Below are positions 12,201 to 27,200 of a DNA stretch of 64,000 nt, one piece after another; within the stretch, counting starts at the first letter, position 1; each line of letters begins with the position of its first letter. The stretch is from NCBI GenBank assembly GCA_033964015.1, contig CM066912.1, forward strand, positions 8,458,371-8,522,370, written 5' to 3'. Position numbers and translations under genes: made by a program. Below the pieces are notes generated by a model that had not been told where the DNA came from, made no database searches, and was given only the letters and a program-made list of their open reading frames with translations. Source of the DNA: Scolanthus callimorphus (lineage: Eukaryota > Cnidaria > Anthozoa > Actiniaria > Edwardsiidae).

Positions 12201-15200
12201 CTACTCGTAGTCATAGTCAAACTGGGCGTTCACTGCACGGATAACCATGTTATCGTCTTCCCAGTAGTATCTATGATAGTATAATAACACGTGATAAGCA
12301 TAAACTACTCGTAGCCATAGTCAAACTGGGCGTTCACTGCACGGATAACCATGTTATCCTCTTCCCAATAGTATCTACGATAGTATAATAACACGTGATA
12401 AGCATAAACTATTCGTAGCCATAGTCAAACTGGGCGTTCACTGCACGGATAACCATGTTATCCTCTTCCCAGTAGTATCTACGATAGTATAATCATAACA
12501 GGTGATGAGTAAAACTATTTTTTTTTTCGAAGAAGGTTAGGATGGATCCCTGTGGTGATCCTATCCACAGGTGTCCCATAAGTACTTTTGTGCTGTATCA
12601 CTACTGCCTCTGAAAGCAACTGAGGAAAAAGTTGGCTGATTTCCGCAGCGGGGGTCGAAGACCATGGAAAAATTCCAGGGGGAAGGGTCTATCTAAGCCC
12701 TGGAAATTCTAAGGGACGGGGGTCTATCTGGACTCTGGAAATTTCTAGGGGGAGCCGTCGAGGACCCCTGAAAATCCTGGAAATTCCAGGGGGGTCTAAG
12801 CTGTGGGAAAGAGGGTGTTTAGGCAACCTAGAAATTCCAAGGGATGGGGTGTTCAAATTCCAGAGGAGGGGGGTGTTAGGCCCTCCTCTGGAATTGGGGG
12901 GTGTGGAAGACCTCTAGAAATTCCAGGGAAGGGGGGTCATCAAATGGTAAGGTCCTCGACCCTGCGTTGTGGAAAAAAATTCGATCAGCCGTTTCGAAGG
13001 ACCTTTGCAGTTAAAGTACACGAGCCATAGCCGTAAGGGTATTGTTTGCTTCTGTTGTCCATATGGTAACGAATTCTGTGCGCTGATTGGTTCTTAGAGC
13101 GTGCGCGTTCTGCCCCGAATTCCCTATTTCTCACCATGCTGACCTCCACTGGTAGTTTTTATATTTTTTTATATTTCCACCCTAGCGCATAAATGCTGGG
13201 AGGCTTGTATGAAGTTTGTGATGTAGTCCGGCCCCTTTTTATCTACCTGAGTTGGCTGATCCATTCAAAGTCATTCGCGGACTTGACGCCTTCCGTGTTC
13301 ATCTTTGCGATCACATCACAAGCGTGCACCTGGAAAAACAACACGGACAACATCACTCTCAACCAGAACAACAGAACAACAACGGCAGCAACAACAACAG
13401 CAGCAAAAACAGCAACAACAACAGCAACAGCTGTAACAGCATTAGCAACAGCCGCAGCAACAACAACAGCAACAAGAACAACAGCAACAGCTGTAACGGC
13501 AACAACAACAGCAGCAGCAACAGCAGCGACAACAGCAGCAAGAACAGCAGCAGCAGTACAAACAGCAACAGCAACAACAACAGCAACAATAACAACAGCA
13601 ACAGCTGTAACAGCATTAGCAACAGCAGCAGCAACAACAACAGCAATAGGAACAACAGCAACAGCTGTAACGGCAACAACAACAGCAGCAGCAGCAACAG
13701 CAGCAACAACAGCAGCAAGAACAGCAGCAGCAACAGCAGCAACAGTACAAACAGCAACAGCAACAACAACAGCAGCTCAAACAGCAACAGCAACAATAAC
13801 AACAGCAACAGCTGTAACAGCATTAGCAACAGCAGCAGCAACAACAACAGCAATAGGAACAACAGCAACAGCTGTAACGGCAACAACAACAGCAGCAGCA
13901 GCAGCAACAACAGCAGCAAGAACAGCAGCAGCAACAGCAGCAGCAGTACAAACAGCAACAGCAACAGCAACAACAACAGCAGCAGTAACAACAGCAATTT
14001 TATTTGCGCTTTCAAAGTCCTAGAATAACGGCGGAAAGGTAATCGAGCAAGGGCATCATTTAGAATCCCCCCCCTTTTTTCCACTCCACCTTTTTCCCAC
14101 TCCCCCACCACCAACCCCTTTGTCTTGTTTTATTGGCTGGGGTTCCTGGACGTGTCTTACCTCAATAACAATAAGAGCACCAAGAATGAGCCTGGCTAAT
14201 TTACTGAGGTCTCCCCTCACCAACGTCACAAGGCCACTAAGCTGAAAAGGTGAACAGAATAATCAAGGCAATGATCTGTTAGACAGTATCAACAGTACTG
14301 TGGCCTTCGCGGCGAAAGCAAGTATTGCGCGCCAGAGATACATTGGACTTACTTCCAGGAGTGATACAGCTTCTCGGAAGATCTTGTGTGATTCGAGAGG
14401 CAGAACAAAGCATCCCATTGTTTCCTCGTTCTATTGTATGACCCTCTATGGGCTAAGATCTTACAAGAGCTGTATCATGCCCCTTGTTTTTAAAGTCATT
14501 CCCTTAGGATATAGATAAAAAGCGAACGATGCGAGCTGAAATGAGTCACGACGTGAGCTTTTAAACCACGCGAAGAGGAGGGACTCGGCAAAAGTCTAGG
14601 ACGCAACAACACTATAAGAGACGCCGAGAGACGCCGAGAGACGGCAAGAGACAGCAAGAAACGCCGAGATGCCGAGAGACGCCGAGAGACGCCAAGAGAT
14701 GCCGAGAGACGCCAAGAGATGCCAAGAGACGCCAAGAGACTATGTCTTGGGAAACATTCCTTACTGTTTCCCTTGGGAGAAGTCACAAGGGGCTCTTCAC
14801 ATGATTTCGGAATGACTTTCATTCTGGAATGAGATCATTTCATACCCGTAAGACTTCTATATATGATACCTGAACGAAAATTTGCTCCTGTGTAGGCTAT
14901 TCCGGAATGAGTTCAATCCGGTTTTTAATCGGAATGAAAACCTCGTCCCTATGAAGTTTCATTCTGGAATCATGTGAACTGAGATCGAACTTCGTTCTGG
15001 GATGGAAATCACAAACCGTGAAGTCTGGAGCGAGTGGCGCATGCGTGAATGCGAACACTTACGGGCGCCCTGTGTGTTTTTTTATTTGGCGCCAAAACCT
15101 GGAACTGATTGCCCACGCCATGTGAATGTAGTACGAACTTCATTCCGAAATGAAACTGGTTCTGGAATGAAACTCATTCCAGAGTCATGCAAAGAGGCCC

Positions 15201-18200
15201 TAAGTGCATAATGTTCCATGGTTCCCAACCAATAAGAATTCGACAACTCGGCAACCTACCTGTTCATATAAGGTCTTCTCTAGCTCTTGTAGCGAGTTTT
15301 CATGTAGCGCTTCAGTGACCTCCTTTGTCCAGAAAGTCTGACATCCAGCAATGGCAACTTGTCCCGGCCACTGAAGGACCCACTCAGTTCGAGGAATCTG
15401 AAATACAGAGTGAGATAAAAGTAAATATATCTTATTAGATGTTTTTCCATGTAATATGGGCGGAGTTGCGGACGTATTTTCCGAGCCCCTCAGGGGTGAG
15501 GAAAAATGCGAGTAACGAGTAAAATGTCCGCCAGGATAACATGAAAAAACATCTAATGAGATATTTATTATGCGACAAACAAAACTTTTTTCTTTTCTTT
15601 CAAGATCCACTAGAAAACGTACGTGATTTGAGTAGCACACGATCGCGGGAAGCCATTCAACTGCGCGCGCAAAACCGGTTCTACAGTGTAATACGGCTTT
15701 TGCCGTGTACTACGGCTCCATATCTGCACTCAAGTTTGACCTTATATGGTAAAATGACGTCACAGTCGTATAATAAAGTTGTGTATTTACCATATCCAAA
15801 ATCCGTGGTTATTCATTTAATTTATTTCTTTTGCTTAAAAGACATCACATCATTTACTTGAGCAAGCCAAAATAATAATAATAATCCAAAATATTTTCAC
15901 GTATTTCGTTCCGTCGGCCAAATACGAAAAATATTTTCTCCCAACTAGTCGTGGAAAACTTGTGGTATTGCCGTCTCATAATCGTAATTAGTTTTATAAT
16001 AGACTGCCTGTATAATGTGATATCTTCATACCGTGGGATAGACCTCCAGTGCTTTACGTAGAGTATCTCTTAGACTGCCTGTACGATGTGATATTACATA
16101 CCGTGGGATAGACCTCTAGTGCTTTACGCAGAGTATCTCTTAGACTGTCTGTACGATGTGATATCTACATACCGTAGGATAGACCTCTAGTGCTTTACGT
16201 AGAGTATCCCTTAGACTGCCTGTACGATGTGATATCTACATACCGTGGGACAGACCTGTAGTGCTTTACGTAGAGTATCTCTTAGACTGTCTGTACGATG
16301 TGATATCTACATACCGTGGGATAGACCTCTAGTGCTTTACGTAGAGTATCCCTTAGACTGTGTGTACGATGTGATATCTACATACCGTGGGATAGACCTC
16401 TAGTGCTTTACGTAGAGTATCCCTCAGACTGTCTGTACGATGTGATATCTACATACAGTGGGATAGACCTCCAGTGCTTTACGTAGAGTATCCCTTAGAC
16501 TGTCTGTACGATGTGATATCTACATACCGTTGGATAGACCTCCAGTGCTTTACGTAGAGTATCTCTTAGACTGTCTGTACGATGTGATATCTACATACCG
16601 TTGGATAGACCTCTAGTGCTTTACGTAGAGTATCCCTTAGACTGTCTGTACGATGCGATATCTACATACCGTGGGACAGACCTCCAGTGCTTTACACAGA
16701 GTATCCCTCAGACTGTCTGTACGATGTGATATCTACATACCGTGGGATAGACCTCTAGTGCTTTACGTAGAGTATCCCTTAGACTGTCTGTACGATGTGA
16801 TATCTACATACCGTGGATAGACCTCTAGTGCTTTACGTAGAGTATCCCTTAGACTGTCTGTACGATGTGATATCTACATACCGTGGGATAGACCTCTAGT
16901 GCTTTACGTAGAGTATCCCTCAGACTGTCTGTACGATGTGATATCTACATACCGTGGGATAGACCTCTAGTGCTTTACGTAGAGTATCCCTTAGACTGTC
17001 TGTACGATGCGATATCTACATACCGTGGGACAGACCTCCAGTGCTTTACACAGAGTATCCCTCAGACTGTCTGTACGATGTGATATCTACATACCGTGGG
17101 ATAGACCTCTAGTGCTTTACGTAGAGTATCCCTTAGACTGTCTGTACGATGTGATATCTACATACCGTGGGATAGACCTCTAGTGCTTTACGTAGAGTAT
17201 CCCTTAGACTGTCTGTACGATGTGATATCTACATACCGTGGGATAGACCTCTAGTGCATTGTGTAGAGTATCTCTTAGACTGTCTGTACGATGTGATATC
17301 TACATACCGTGGGATAGACCTCTAGTGCTTTACGTAGAGTATCCTTAGACTGTCTGTACGATGTGATATCTACATACCGTGGGGTAGACCTCTAGTGCTT
17401 TACGTAGAGTATCCCTTAGACTGTCTATACGATGTGATATCTACATACCGTGGGATAGACCTCCCGTGCTTTACGTAGAGTATCCCTTAGACTGTCTGTA
17501 CGATGTGATATCTACATACCGTGGGGTAGACCTCTAGTGCTTTACGTAGAGTATCTCTTAGACTGCCTGTACGATGTGATATCTACATTCCGTGGTTTAG
17601 ACCTCTAGTGCTTTACACAGAGTATCCCTTAGACTGTCTGTACGATGTGATATCTACATACCGTGGGATAGACCTCTAGTGCTTTACGTAGAGTATCCCT
17701 TAGACTGTCTGTACGATGTGATATCTACATACCGTGGGATAGACCTCTAGTGCTTTACGTAGAGTATCTCTTAGACTGTCTGTACGATGCGATATCTACA
17801 TACCGTGGGATAGACCTCCAGTGCTTTACGTAGAGTATCCCTCAGACTGCCTGTACGATGTGATATCTACATACCGTGGGATAGACCTCCAGTGCTTTAC
17901 GTAGAGTATCCCTCAGACTGCCTGTACGATGTGATATCTACATACCGTGGGATAGACCTCTAGTGCTTTACGTAGAGTATCTCTTAGACTGTCTGTACGA
18001 TGCGATATCTACATACCGTGGGATAGACCTCTAGTGCTTTACGTAGAGTATCTCTTAGACTGTCTGTACGATGTGATATCTACATACCGTGGGATAGACC
18101 TCCAGTGCTTTACACAGAGTATCCCTTAGACTGTCTGTACGATGCGATATCTACATACCGTGGGATAGACCTCCAGTGCTTTACGTAGAGTATCTCTTAG

Positions 18201-21200
18201 ACTGTCTGTACGATGTGATATCTACATACCGTGGAATAGACCTCTAGTGCTTTACGTAGAGTATCTCTTAGACTGTCTGTACGATGCGATATCTACATAC
18301 CGTGGGATAGACCTCCAGTGCTTTACGTAGAGTATCTCTTAGACTGTCTGTACGATGCGATATCTACATACCGTGGGATAGACCTCCCGTGCTTTACGTA
18401 GAGTATCTCTTAGACTGTCTGTACGATGTGATATCTACATACCGTGGGATAGACCTCTAGTGCTTTACGTAGAGTATCTCTTAGACTGTCTGTACGATGT
18501 GATATCTACATACCGTGGGATAGACCGCCAGTGCATTGTGTAGAGTATCTCTTAGACTGTCTGTACGATGCGATATCTACATACCGTGGGATAGACCTCT
18601 AGTGCTTTACGTAGAGTATCCCTTAGACTGTCTGTACGATGTGATATCTACATACCGTGGGATAGACCTCTAGTGCTTTACGTAGAGTATCTCTTAGACT
18701 GTCTGTACGATGCGATATCTACATACCGTGGGATAGACCTCCAGTGCTTTACGTAGAGTATCCCTTAGACTGTCTGTACGATGTGATATCTACATACCGT
18801 GGGATAGACCGCCAGTGCATTGTGTAGAGTATCCCTTAGACTGTCTGTACGATGCGATATCTACATACCGTGGGATAGACCTCTAGTGCTTTACGTAGAG
18901 TATCCCTTAGACTGTCTGTACGATGTGATATCTACATACCGTGGGATAGACCGCCAGTGCATTGTGTAGAGTATCTCTTAGACTGTCTGTACGATGCAAT
19001 ATCTACATACCGTGGGATAGACCTCTAGTGCTTTACGTAGAGTATCCCTTAGACTGTCTGTACGATGTGATATCTACATACCGTGGGATAGACCGCCAGT
19101 GCATTGTGTAGAGTATCTCTTAGACTGTCTGTACGATGTGATATCTACATACCGTGGGATAGACCTCCAGTGCTTTACGTAGAGTATCTCTTAGACTGCC
19201 TGTATAATGTGATATCTACATACCGTGGGATAGACCTCCAGTGCTTTACACAGAGTATCCCTTAGACTGTCTGTACGATGCGATATCTACATACCGTGGG
19301 ATAGACCTCTAGTGCTTTACGTAGAGTATCTCTTAGACTGTCTGTACGATGTGATATCTACATACCGTGGGATAGACCTCCAGTGCTTTACGTAGAGTAT
19401 CTCTTAGACTGTCTGTACGATGCGATATCTACATACCGTGGGATAGACCTCTAGTGCTTTACGCAGAGTATATCTTAGACTGTCTGTACGATGTGATATC
19501 TACATACCGTGGGATAGACCTCCAGTGCTTTACGTAGAGTATCTCTTAGACTGTCTGTACGATGCGATATCTACATACCGTGGGATAGACCTCTAGTGCT
19601 TTACGTAGAGTATCCCTTAGACTGTCTGTACGATGTGATATCTACATACCGTGGGATAGACCTCTAGTGCTTTACGCAGAGTATATCTTAGACTGCCTGT
19701 ACGATGCGATATCTACATACCGTGGGATAGACCTCTAGTGCTTTACGCAGAGTATATCTTAGACTGTCTGTACGATGCGATATCTACATACCGTGGGATA
19801 GACCTCTAGTGCTTTACGCAGAGTATATCTTAGACTGCCTGTACGATGCGATATCTACATACCGTGGGATAGACCTCTAGTGCTTTACGTAGAGTATCTC
19901 TTAGACTGTCTGTACGATGTGATATCTACATACCGTGGGATAGACCTCTAGTGCTTTACGTAGAGTATCTCTTAGACTGTCTGTACGATGTGATATCTAC
20001 ATACCGTGGGATAGACCTCCAGTGCTTTACGTAGAGTATCCCTTAGACTGTCTGTACGATGTGATATCTACATACCGTGGGATAGACCTCTAGTGCTTTA
20101 CGTAGAGTATCCTTAGACTGTCTGTACGATGTGATATCTACATACCGTGGGATAGACCTCTAGTGCTTTACGTAGAGTATCCCTTAGACTGTCTGTACGA
20201 TGTGATATCTACATACCGTGGGATAGACCTCTAGTGCTTTACGTAGAGTATCTCTTAGACTGTCTGTACGATGTGATATCTACATACCGTGGGATAGACC
20301 TCCAGTGCTTTACGTAGAGTATCCCTTAGACTGTCTGTACGATGTGATATCTACATACCGTGGGATAGACCTCTAGTGCTTTACGTAGAGTATCCCTTAG
20401 ACTGTCTGTACGATGTGATATCTACATACCGTGGGATAGACCTCTAGTGCTTTACGTAGAGTATCCCTTAGACTGTCTGTACGATGTGATATCTACATAC
20501 CGTGGGATAGACCTCTAGTGCTTTACGTAGAGTATCTCTTAGACTGTCTGTACGATGTGATATCTACATACCGTGGGATAGACCTCCAGTGCTTTACGTA
20601 GAGTATCCTTAGACTGTCTGTACGATGTGATATCTACATACCGTGGGATAGACCTCTAGTGCTTTACGTAGAGTATCTCTTAGACTGTCTGTACGATGTG
20701 ATATCTACATACCGTGGGATAGACCTCTAGTGCTTTACGTAGAGTATCTCTTAGACTGTCTGTACGATGTGATATCTACATACCGTGGGATAGACCTCCA
20801 GTGCTTTACGTAGAGTATCCCTTAGACTGTCTGTACGATGTGATATCTACATACCGTGGGATAGACCTCTAGTGCTTTACGTAGAGTATCTCTTAGACTG
20901 TCTGTACGATGTGATATCTACATACCGTGGGATAGACCTCTAGTGCTTTACGTAGAGTATCTCTTAGACTGTCTGTACGATGTGATATCTACATACCGTG
21001 GGATAGACCTCTAGTGCTTTACGTAGAGTATCTCTTAGACTGTCTGTACGATGTGATATCTACATACCGTGGGATAGACCTCTAGTGCTTTACGTAGAGT
21101 ATCTCTTAGACTGTCTGTACGATGTGATATCTACATACCGTGGGACAGACCTCCAGTGCTTTACGTAGAGTATCCCTTAGACTGTCTGTACGATGTGATA

Positions 21201-24200
21201 TCTACATACCGTGGGATAGACCTCTAGTGCTTTACGTAGAGTATCTCTTAGACTGTCTGTACGATGTGATATCTACATACCGTGGGATAGACCTCTAGTG
21301 CTTTACGTAGAGTATCCCTTAGACTGTCTGTACGATGTGATATCTACATACCGTGGGATAGACCTCTAGTGCTTTACGTAGAGTATCTCTTAGACTGTCT
21401 GTACGATGTGATATCTACATACCGTGGGATAGACCTCTAGTGCTTTACGTAGAGTATCCTTAGACTGTCTGTACGATGTGATATCTACATACCGTGGGAT
21501 AGACCTCTAGTGCTTTACGTAGAGTATCTCTTAGACTGTCTGTACGATGTGATATCTACATACCGTGGGATAGACCTCTAGTGCTTTACGTAGAGTATCC
21601 CTTAGACTGTCTGTACGATGTGATATCTACATACCGTGGGATAGACCTCTAGTGCTTTACGTAGAGTATCTCTTAGACTGTCTGTACGATGTGATATCTA
21701 CATACCGTGGGATAGACCTCTAGTGCTTTACGTAGAGTATCCCTTAGACTGTCTGTACGATGTGATATCTACATACCGTGGGATAGACCTCTAGTGCTTT
21801 ACGTAGAGTATCTCTTAGACTGTCTGTACGATGTGATATCTACATACCGTGGGATAGACCTCTAGTGCTTTACGTAGAGTATCTCTTAGACTGTCTGTAC
21901 GATGTGATATCTACATACCGTGGGATAGACCTCTAGTGCTTTACGTAGAGTATCTCTTAGACTGTCTGTACGATGTGATATCTACATACCGTGGGATAGA
22001 CCTCTAGTGCTTTACGTAGAGTATCTCTTAGACTGTCTGTACGATGTGATATCTACATACCGTGGGACAGACCTCCAGTGCTTTACGTAGAGTATCCCTT
22101 AGACTGTCTGTACGATGTGATATCTACATACCGTGGGATAGACCTCTAGTGCTTTACGTAGAGTATCTCTTAGACTGTCTGTACGATGTGATATCTACAT
22201 ACCGTGGGATAGACCTCTAGTGCTTTACGTAGAGTATCTCTTAGACTGTCTGTACGATGTGATATCTACATACCGTGGGATAGACCTCTAGTGCTTTACG
22301 TAGAGTATCCCTCAGACTGTCTGTACGATGTGATATCTACATACCGTGGGATAGACCTCTAGTGCTTTACGTAGAGTATCCCTTAGACTGTCTGTACGAT
22401 GTGATATCTACATACCATGGGTAGACCTCTAGTGCTTTACGTAGAGTATCCCTTAGACTGTCTGTACGATGTGATATCTACATACCGTGGGGTAGACCTC
22501 TAGTGCTTTACGCAGAGTATCTCTTAGATTGTCTGTACGATGTGATATCTACATACCGTGGGATAGACCTCTAGTGCTTTACGCAGAGTATCTCTTAGAC
22601 TGTCTGTACGATGTGATATCTACATACCGTGGGATAGACCTCCAGTGCTTTACGTAGAGTATCCTATAGACTGTCTGTACGATTTGATATCTACATGCCG
22701 TGGAATAGACCTCCAGTGCTTTACGTAGAGTATCCCTTAGACTGTCTGTACGATGTGATATCTACATACCGTGGGATAGACCTCCAGTGCTTTACGTAGA
22801 GTATCTCTTAGACTGCCTGTACGATGTGATATCTACATACCGTGGAATAGACCTCGAGTGCTTTACGTAGAGTATCCCTTAGACTGCCTGTATAATGTGA
22901 TATCTTCATACCGTGGGATAGACCTCCAGTGCTTTACGCAGAGTATCTCTTAGACTGTCTGTACGATGGTGTTATCTACATACCGTGGGGTAGACCTCCA
23001 GTGCTTTACGTAGAGTATCTCTTAGACTGTCTGTACGATGTGATATCTACATACCGTGGGATAGACCTCTAGTGCTTTACGCAGAGTATCTCATAGACTG
23101 CCTGTACGATGTGATATCTACATACCGTGGGATAGACCTCTAGTGCTTTACGTAGAGTATCTCTTAGACTGTCTGTACGATGTGATATCTACATACCGTG
23201 GGATAGACCTCCAGTGCATTGTGTAGAGTATCTCTTAGACTGTCTGTACGATGTGATATCTACATACCGTGGGATAGACCTCTAGTGCTTTACGTAGAGT
23301 ATCTCTTAGACTTTCTGTACGATGTGATATCTACATACCGTGGGATAGACCTCTAGTGCTTTACGTAGAGTATCTCTTAGACTGTCTGTACGATGTGATA
23401 TCTACATACCGTGCAATAGACCTCCAGCGCTTTACGTAGAGTATCTCTTAGACTGTCTGTACGATGTGATATCTACATACCGTGGAATAGACCTCCAGCG
23501 CTTTACGTAGAGTATCTCTTAGACTGTCTGTACGATGTGATATCTACATACCGTGGGATAGACCTCTAGTGCTTTACGTGGAGTATCTCTTAGACTGTCT
23601 GTACGATGTGATATCTACATACCGTGGGACAGACCTCTAGTGCTTTACGTAGAGTATCTCTTAGACTGCCTGTACGATGTGATATCTACATACCGTGGGA
23701 TAGACCTCCAGTGCTTTACACAGAGTATCCCTTAGACTGTCTGTACGATGTGATATCTACATACCGTGGGATAGACCTCCAGTGCTTTACGTAGAGTATC
23801 TCTTAGACTGTCTGTACGATGTGATATCTACATACCGTGGGATAGACCTCTAGTGCTTTACGCAGAGTATCCCTTAGACTGTCTGTAGGATGTGATATCT
23901 ACATACCGTGGGATAGACCTCTAGTGCTTTACGTAGAGTATCCCTTAGACTGCCTGTACGATGTGATATCTACATACCGTGGGATAGACCTCTAGTGCTT
24001 TACGTAGAGTATCCCTTAGACTGTCTGTACGATGTGATATCTACATACCGTGGGATAGACCTCTAGTGCTTTACGTAGAGTATCTCTTAGACTGTCTGTA
24101 CGATGTGATATCTACATACCGTGGGATAGACCTCTAGTGCTTTACGCAGAGTATCCCTTAGACTGTCTGTAGGATGTGATATCTACATACCGTGGGATAG

Positions 24201-27200
24201 ACCTCTAGTGCTTTACGTAGAGTATCCCTTAGACTGCCTGTACGATGTGATATCTACATACCGTGGGATAGACCTCTAGTGCTTTACGTAGAGTATCCCT
24301 TAGACTGTCTGTACGATGTGATATCTACATACCGTGGGATAGACCTCCAGTGCTTTACGTAGAGTATCCCTTAGACTGTCTGTACGATGTGATATCTACA
24401 TACCGTGGGGTAGACCTCCAGTGCTTTACGTAGAGTATCCCTTAGACTGTCTGTACGATGTGATATCTACATACCGTGGGGTAGACCTCCAGTGCTTTAC
24501 GTAGAGTATCTCTTAGACTGTCTGTACGATGTGATATCTACATACCGTGGGATAGACCTCTAGTGCTTTACGCAGAGTATCTCTTAGATTGTCTGTACGA
24601 TGTGATATCTACATACCGTGGGATAGGCCTCTAGTGCTTTACGCAGAGTATCTCTTAGACTGTCTGTACGATGTGATATCTACATACCGTGGGATAGACC
24701 TCCAGTGCTTTACGTAGAGTATCCTATAGACTGCCTGTACGATGTGATATCTACATACCGTGGGATAGACCTCTAGTGCTTTACGTAGAGTATCTCTTAG
24801 ACTGTCTGTACGATGTGATATCTACATACCGTGGGATAGACCTCCAGTGCTTTACGTAGAGTATCCCTTAGACTGTCTGTACGATGTGATATCTACATAC
24901 CGTGGGATAGACCTCCAGTGCTTTACGTAGAGTATCTCTTAGACTGCCTGTACGATGTGATATCTACATACCGTGGAATAGACCTCGAGTGCTTTACGTA
25001 GAGTATCCCTTAGACTGCCTGTATAATGTGATATCTCATACCGTGGGATAGACCTCCAGTGCTTTACGCAGAGTATCTCTTAGACTGTCTGTACGATGTG
25101 ATATCTACATACCGTGGGGTAGACCTCCAGTGCTTTACGTAGAGTATCTCTTAGACTGTCTGTACGATGTGATATCTACATACCGTGGGATAGACCTCTA
25201 GTGCTTTACGCAGAGTATCTCTTAGACTGCCTGTACGATGTGATATCTACATACCGTGGGATAGACCTCTAGTGCTTTACGTAGAGTATCTCTTAGACTG
25301 TCTGTACGATGTGATATCTACATACCGTGGGATAGACCTCCAGTGCATTGTGTAGAGTATCTCTTAGACTGTCTGTACGATGTGATATCTACATACCGTG
25401 GGATAGACCTCTAGTGCTTTACGTAGAGTATCTCTTAGACTGTCTGTACGATGTGATATCTACATACCGTGGGATAGACCTCTAGTGCTTTACGTAGAGT
25501 ATCTCTTAGACTGTCTGTACGATGTGATATCTACATACCGTGCAATAGACCTCCAGCGCTTTACGTAGAGTATCTCTTAGACTGTCTGTACGATGTGATA
25601 TCTACATACCGTGGAATAGACCTCCAGCGCTTTACGTAGAGTATCTCATAGACTGTCTGTACGATGTGATATCTACATACCGTGGGATAGACCTCTAGTG
25701 CTTTACGTGGAGTATCTCTTAGACTGTCTGTACGATGTGATATCTACATACCGTGGGACAGACCTCTAGTGCTTTACGTAGAGTATCTCTTAGACTGCCT
25801 GTACGATGTGATATCTACATACCGTGGGATAGACCTCCAGTGCTTTACACAGAGTATCCCTTAGACTGTCTGTACGATGTGATATCTACATACCGTGGGA
25901 TAGACCTCCAGTGCTTTACGTAGAGTATCTCTTAGACTGTCTGTACGATGTGATATCTACATACCGTGGGATAGACCTCTAGTGCTTTACGCAGAGTATC
26001 CTTAGACTGTCTGTAGGATGTGATATCTACATACCGTGGGATAGACCTCTAGTGCTTTACGTAGAGTATCCCTTAGACTGTCTGTACGATGTGATATCTA
26101 CATACCGTGGGATAGACCTCTAGTGCTTTACGTAGAGTATCTCTTAGACTGTCTGTACGATGTGATATCTACATACCGTGGAATAGACCTCCAGCGCTTT
26201 ACGTAGAGTATCTCTTAGACTGTCTGTACGATGTGATATCTACATACCGTGGGATAGACCTCTAGTGCTTTACGTGGAGTATCTCTTAGACTGTCTGTAC
26301 GATGTGATATCTACATACCGTGGGACAGACCTCTAGTGCTTTACGTAGAGTATCTCTTAGACTGCCTGTACGATGTGATATCTACATACCGTGGGATAGA
26401 CCTCCAGTGCTTTACACAGAGTATCCCTTAGACTGTCTGTACGATGTGATATCTACATACCGTGGGATAGACCTCCAGTGCTTTACGTAGAGTATCTCTT
26501 AGACTGTCTGTACGATGTGATATCTACATACCGTGGGATAGACCTCTAGTGCTTTACGCAGAGTATCCCTTAGACTGTCTGTAGGATGTGATATCTACGT
26601 ACCGTGGGATAGACCTCTAGTGCTTTACGTAGAGTATCCCTTAGACTGTCTGTACGATGTGATATCTACATACCGTGGGATAGACCTCTAGTGCTTTACG
26701 TAGAGTATCTCTTAGACTGTCTGTACGATGTGATATCTACATACCGTGGGATAGACCTCTAGTGCTTTACGTAGAGTATCTCTTAGACTGTCTGTACGAT
26801 GTGATATCTACATACCGTGGGATAGACCTCTAGTGCTTTACGTAGAGTATCTCTTAGACTGTCTGTACGATGTGATATCTACATACCGTGGGATAGACCT
26901 CTAGTGCTTTACGTAGAGTATCCCTTAGACTGTCTGTACGATGTGATATCTACATACCGTGGGATAGACCTCTAGTGCTTTACGTAGAGTATCCCTTAGA
27001 CTGTCTGTACGATGTGATATCTACATACCGTGGGATAGACCTCTAGTGCTTTACGTAGAGTATCCCTTAGACTGTCTGTACGATGTGATATCTACATACC
27101 GTGGGATAGACCTCTAGTGCTTTACGTAGAGTATCCCTTAGACTGTCTGTACGATGTGATATCTACATACCGTGGTAGTGCTTTACGCAGAGTATCCCTT

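Noticed and set aside
13193..14114. Long reading frames of 250-280 codons (Thr/Ala, Asn/Ser and, on the minus strand, poly-Leu)
   Set aside because: All come from the same CAG/CAA triplet tract, which is open in several frames and both strands and lies inside a dynein intron.
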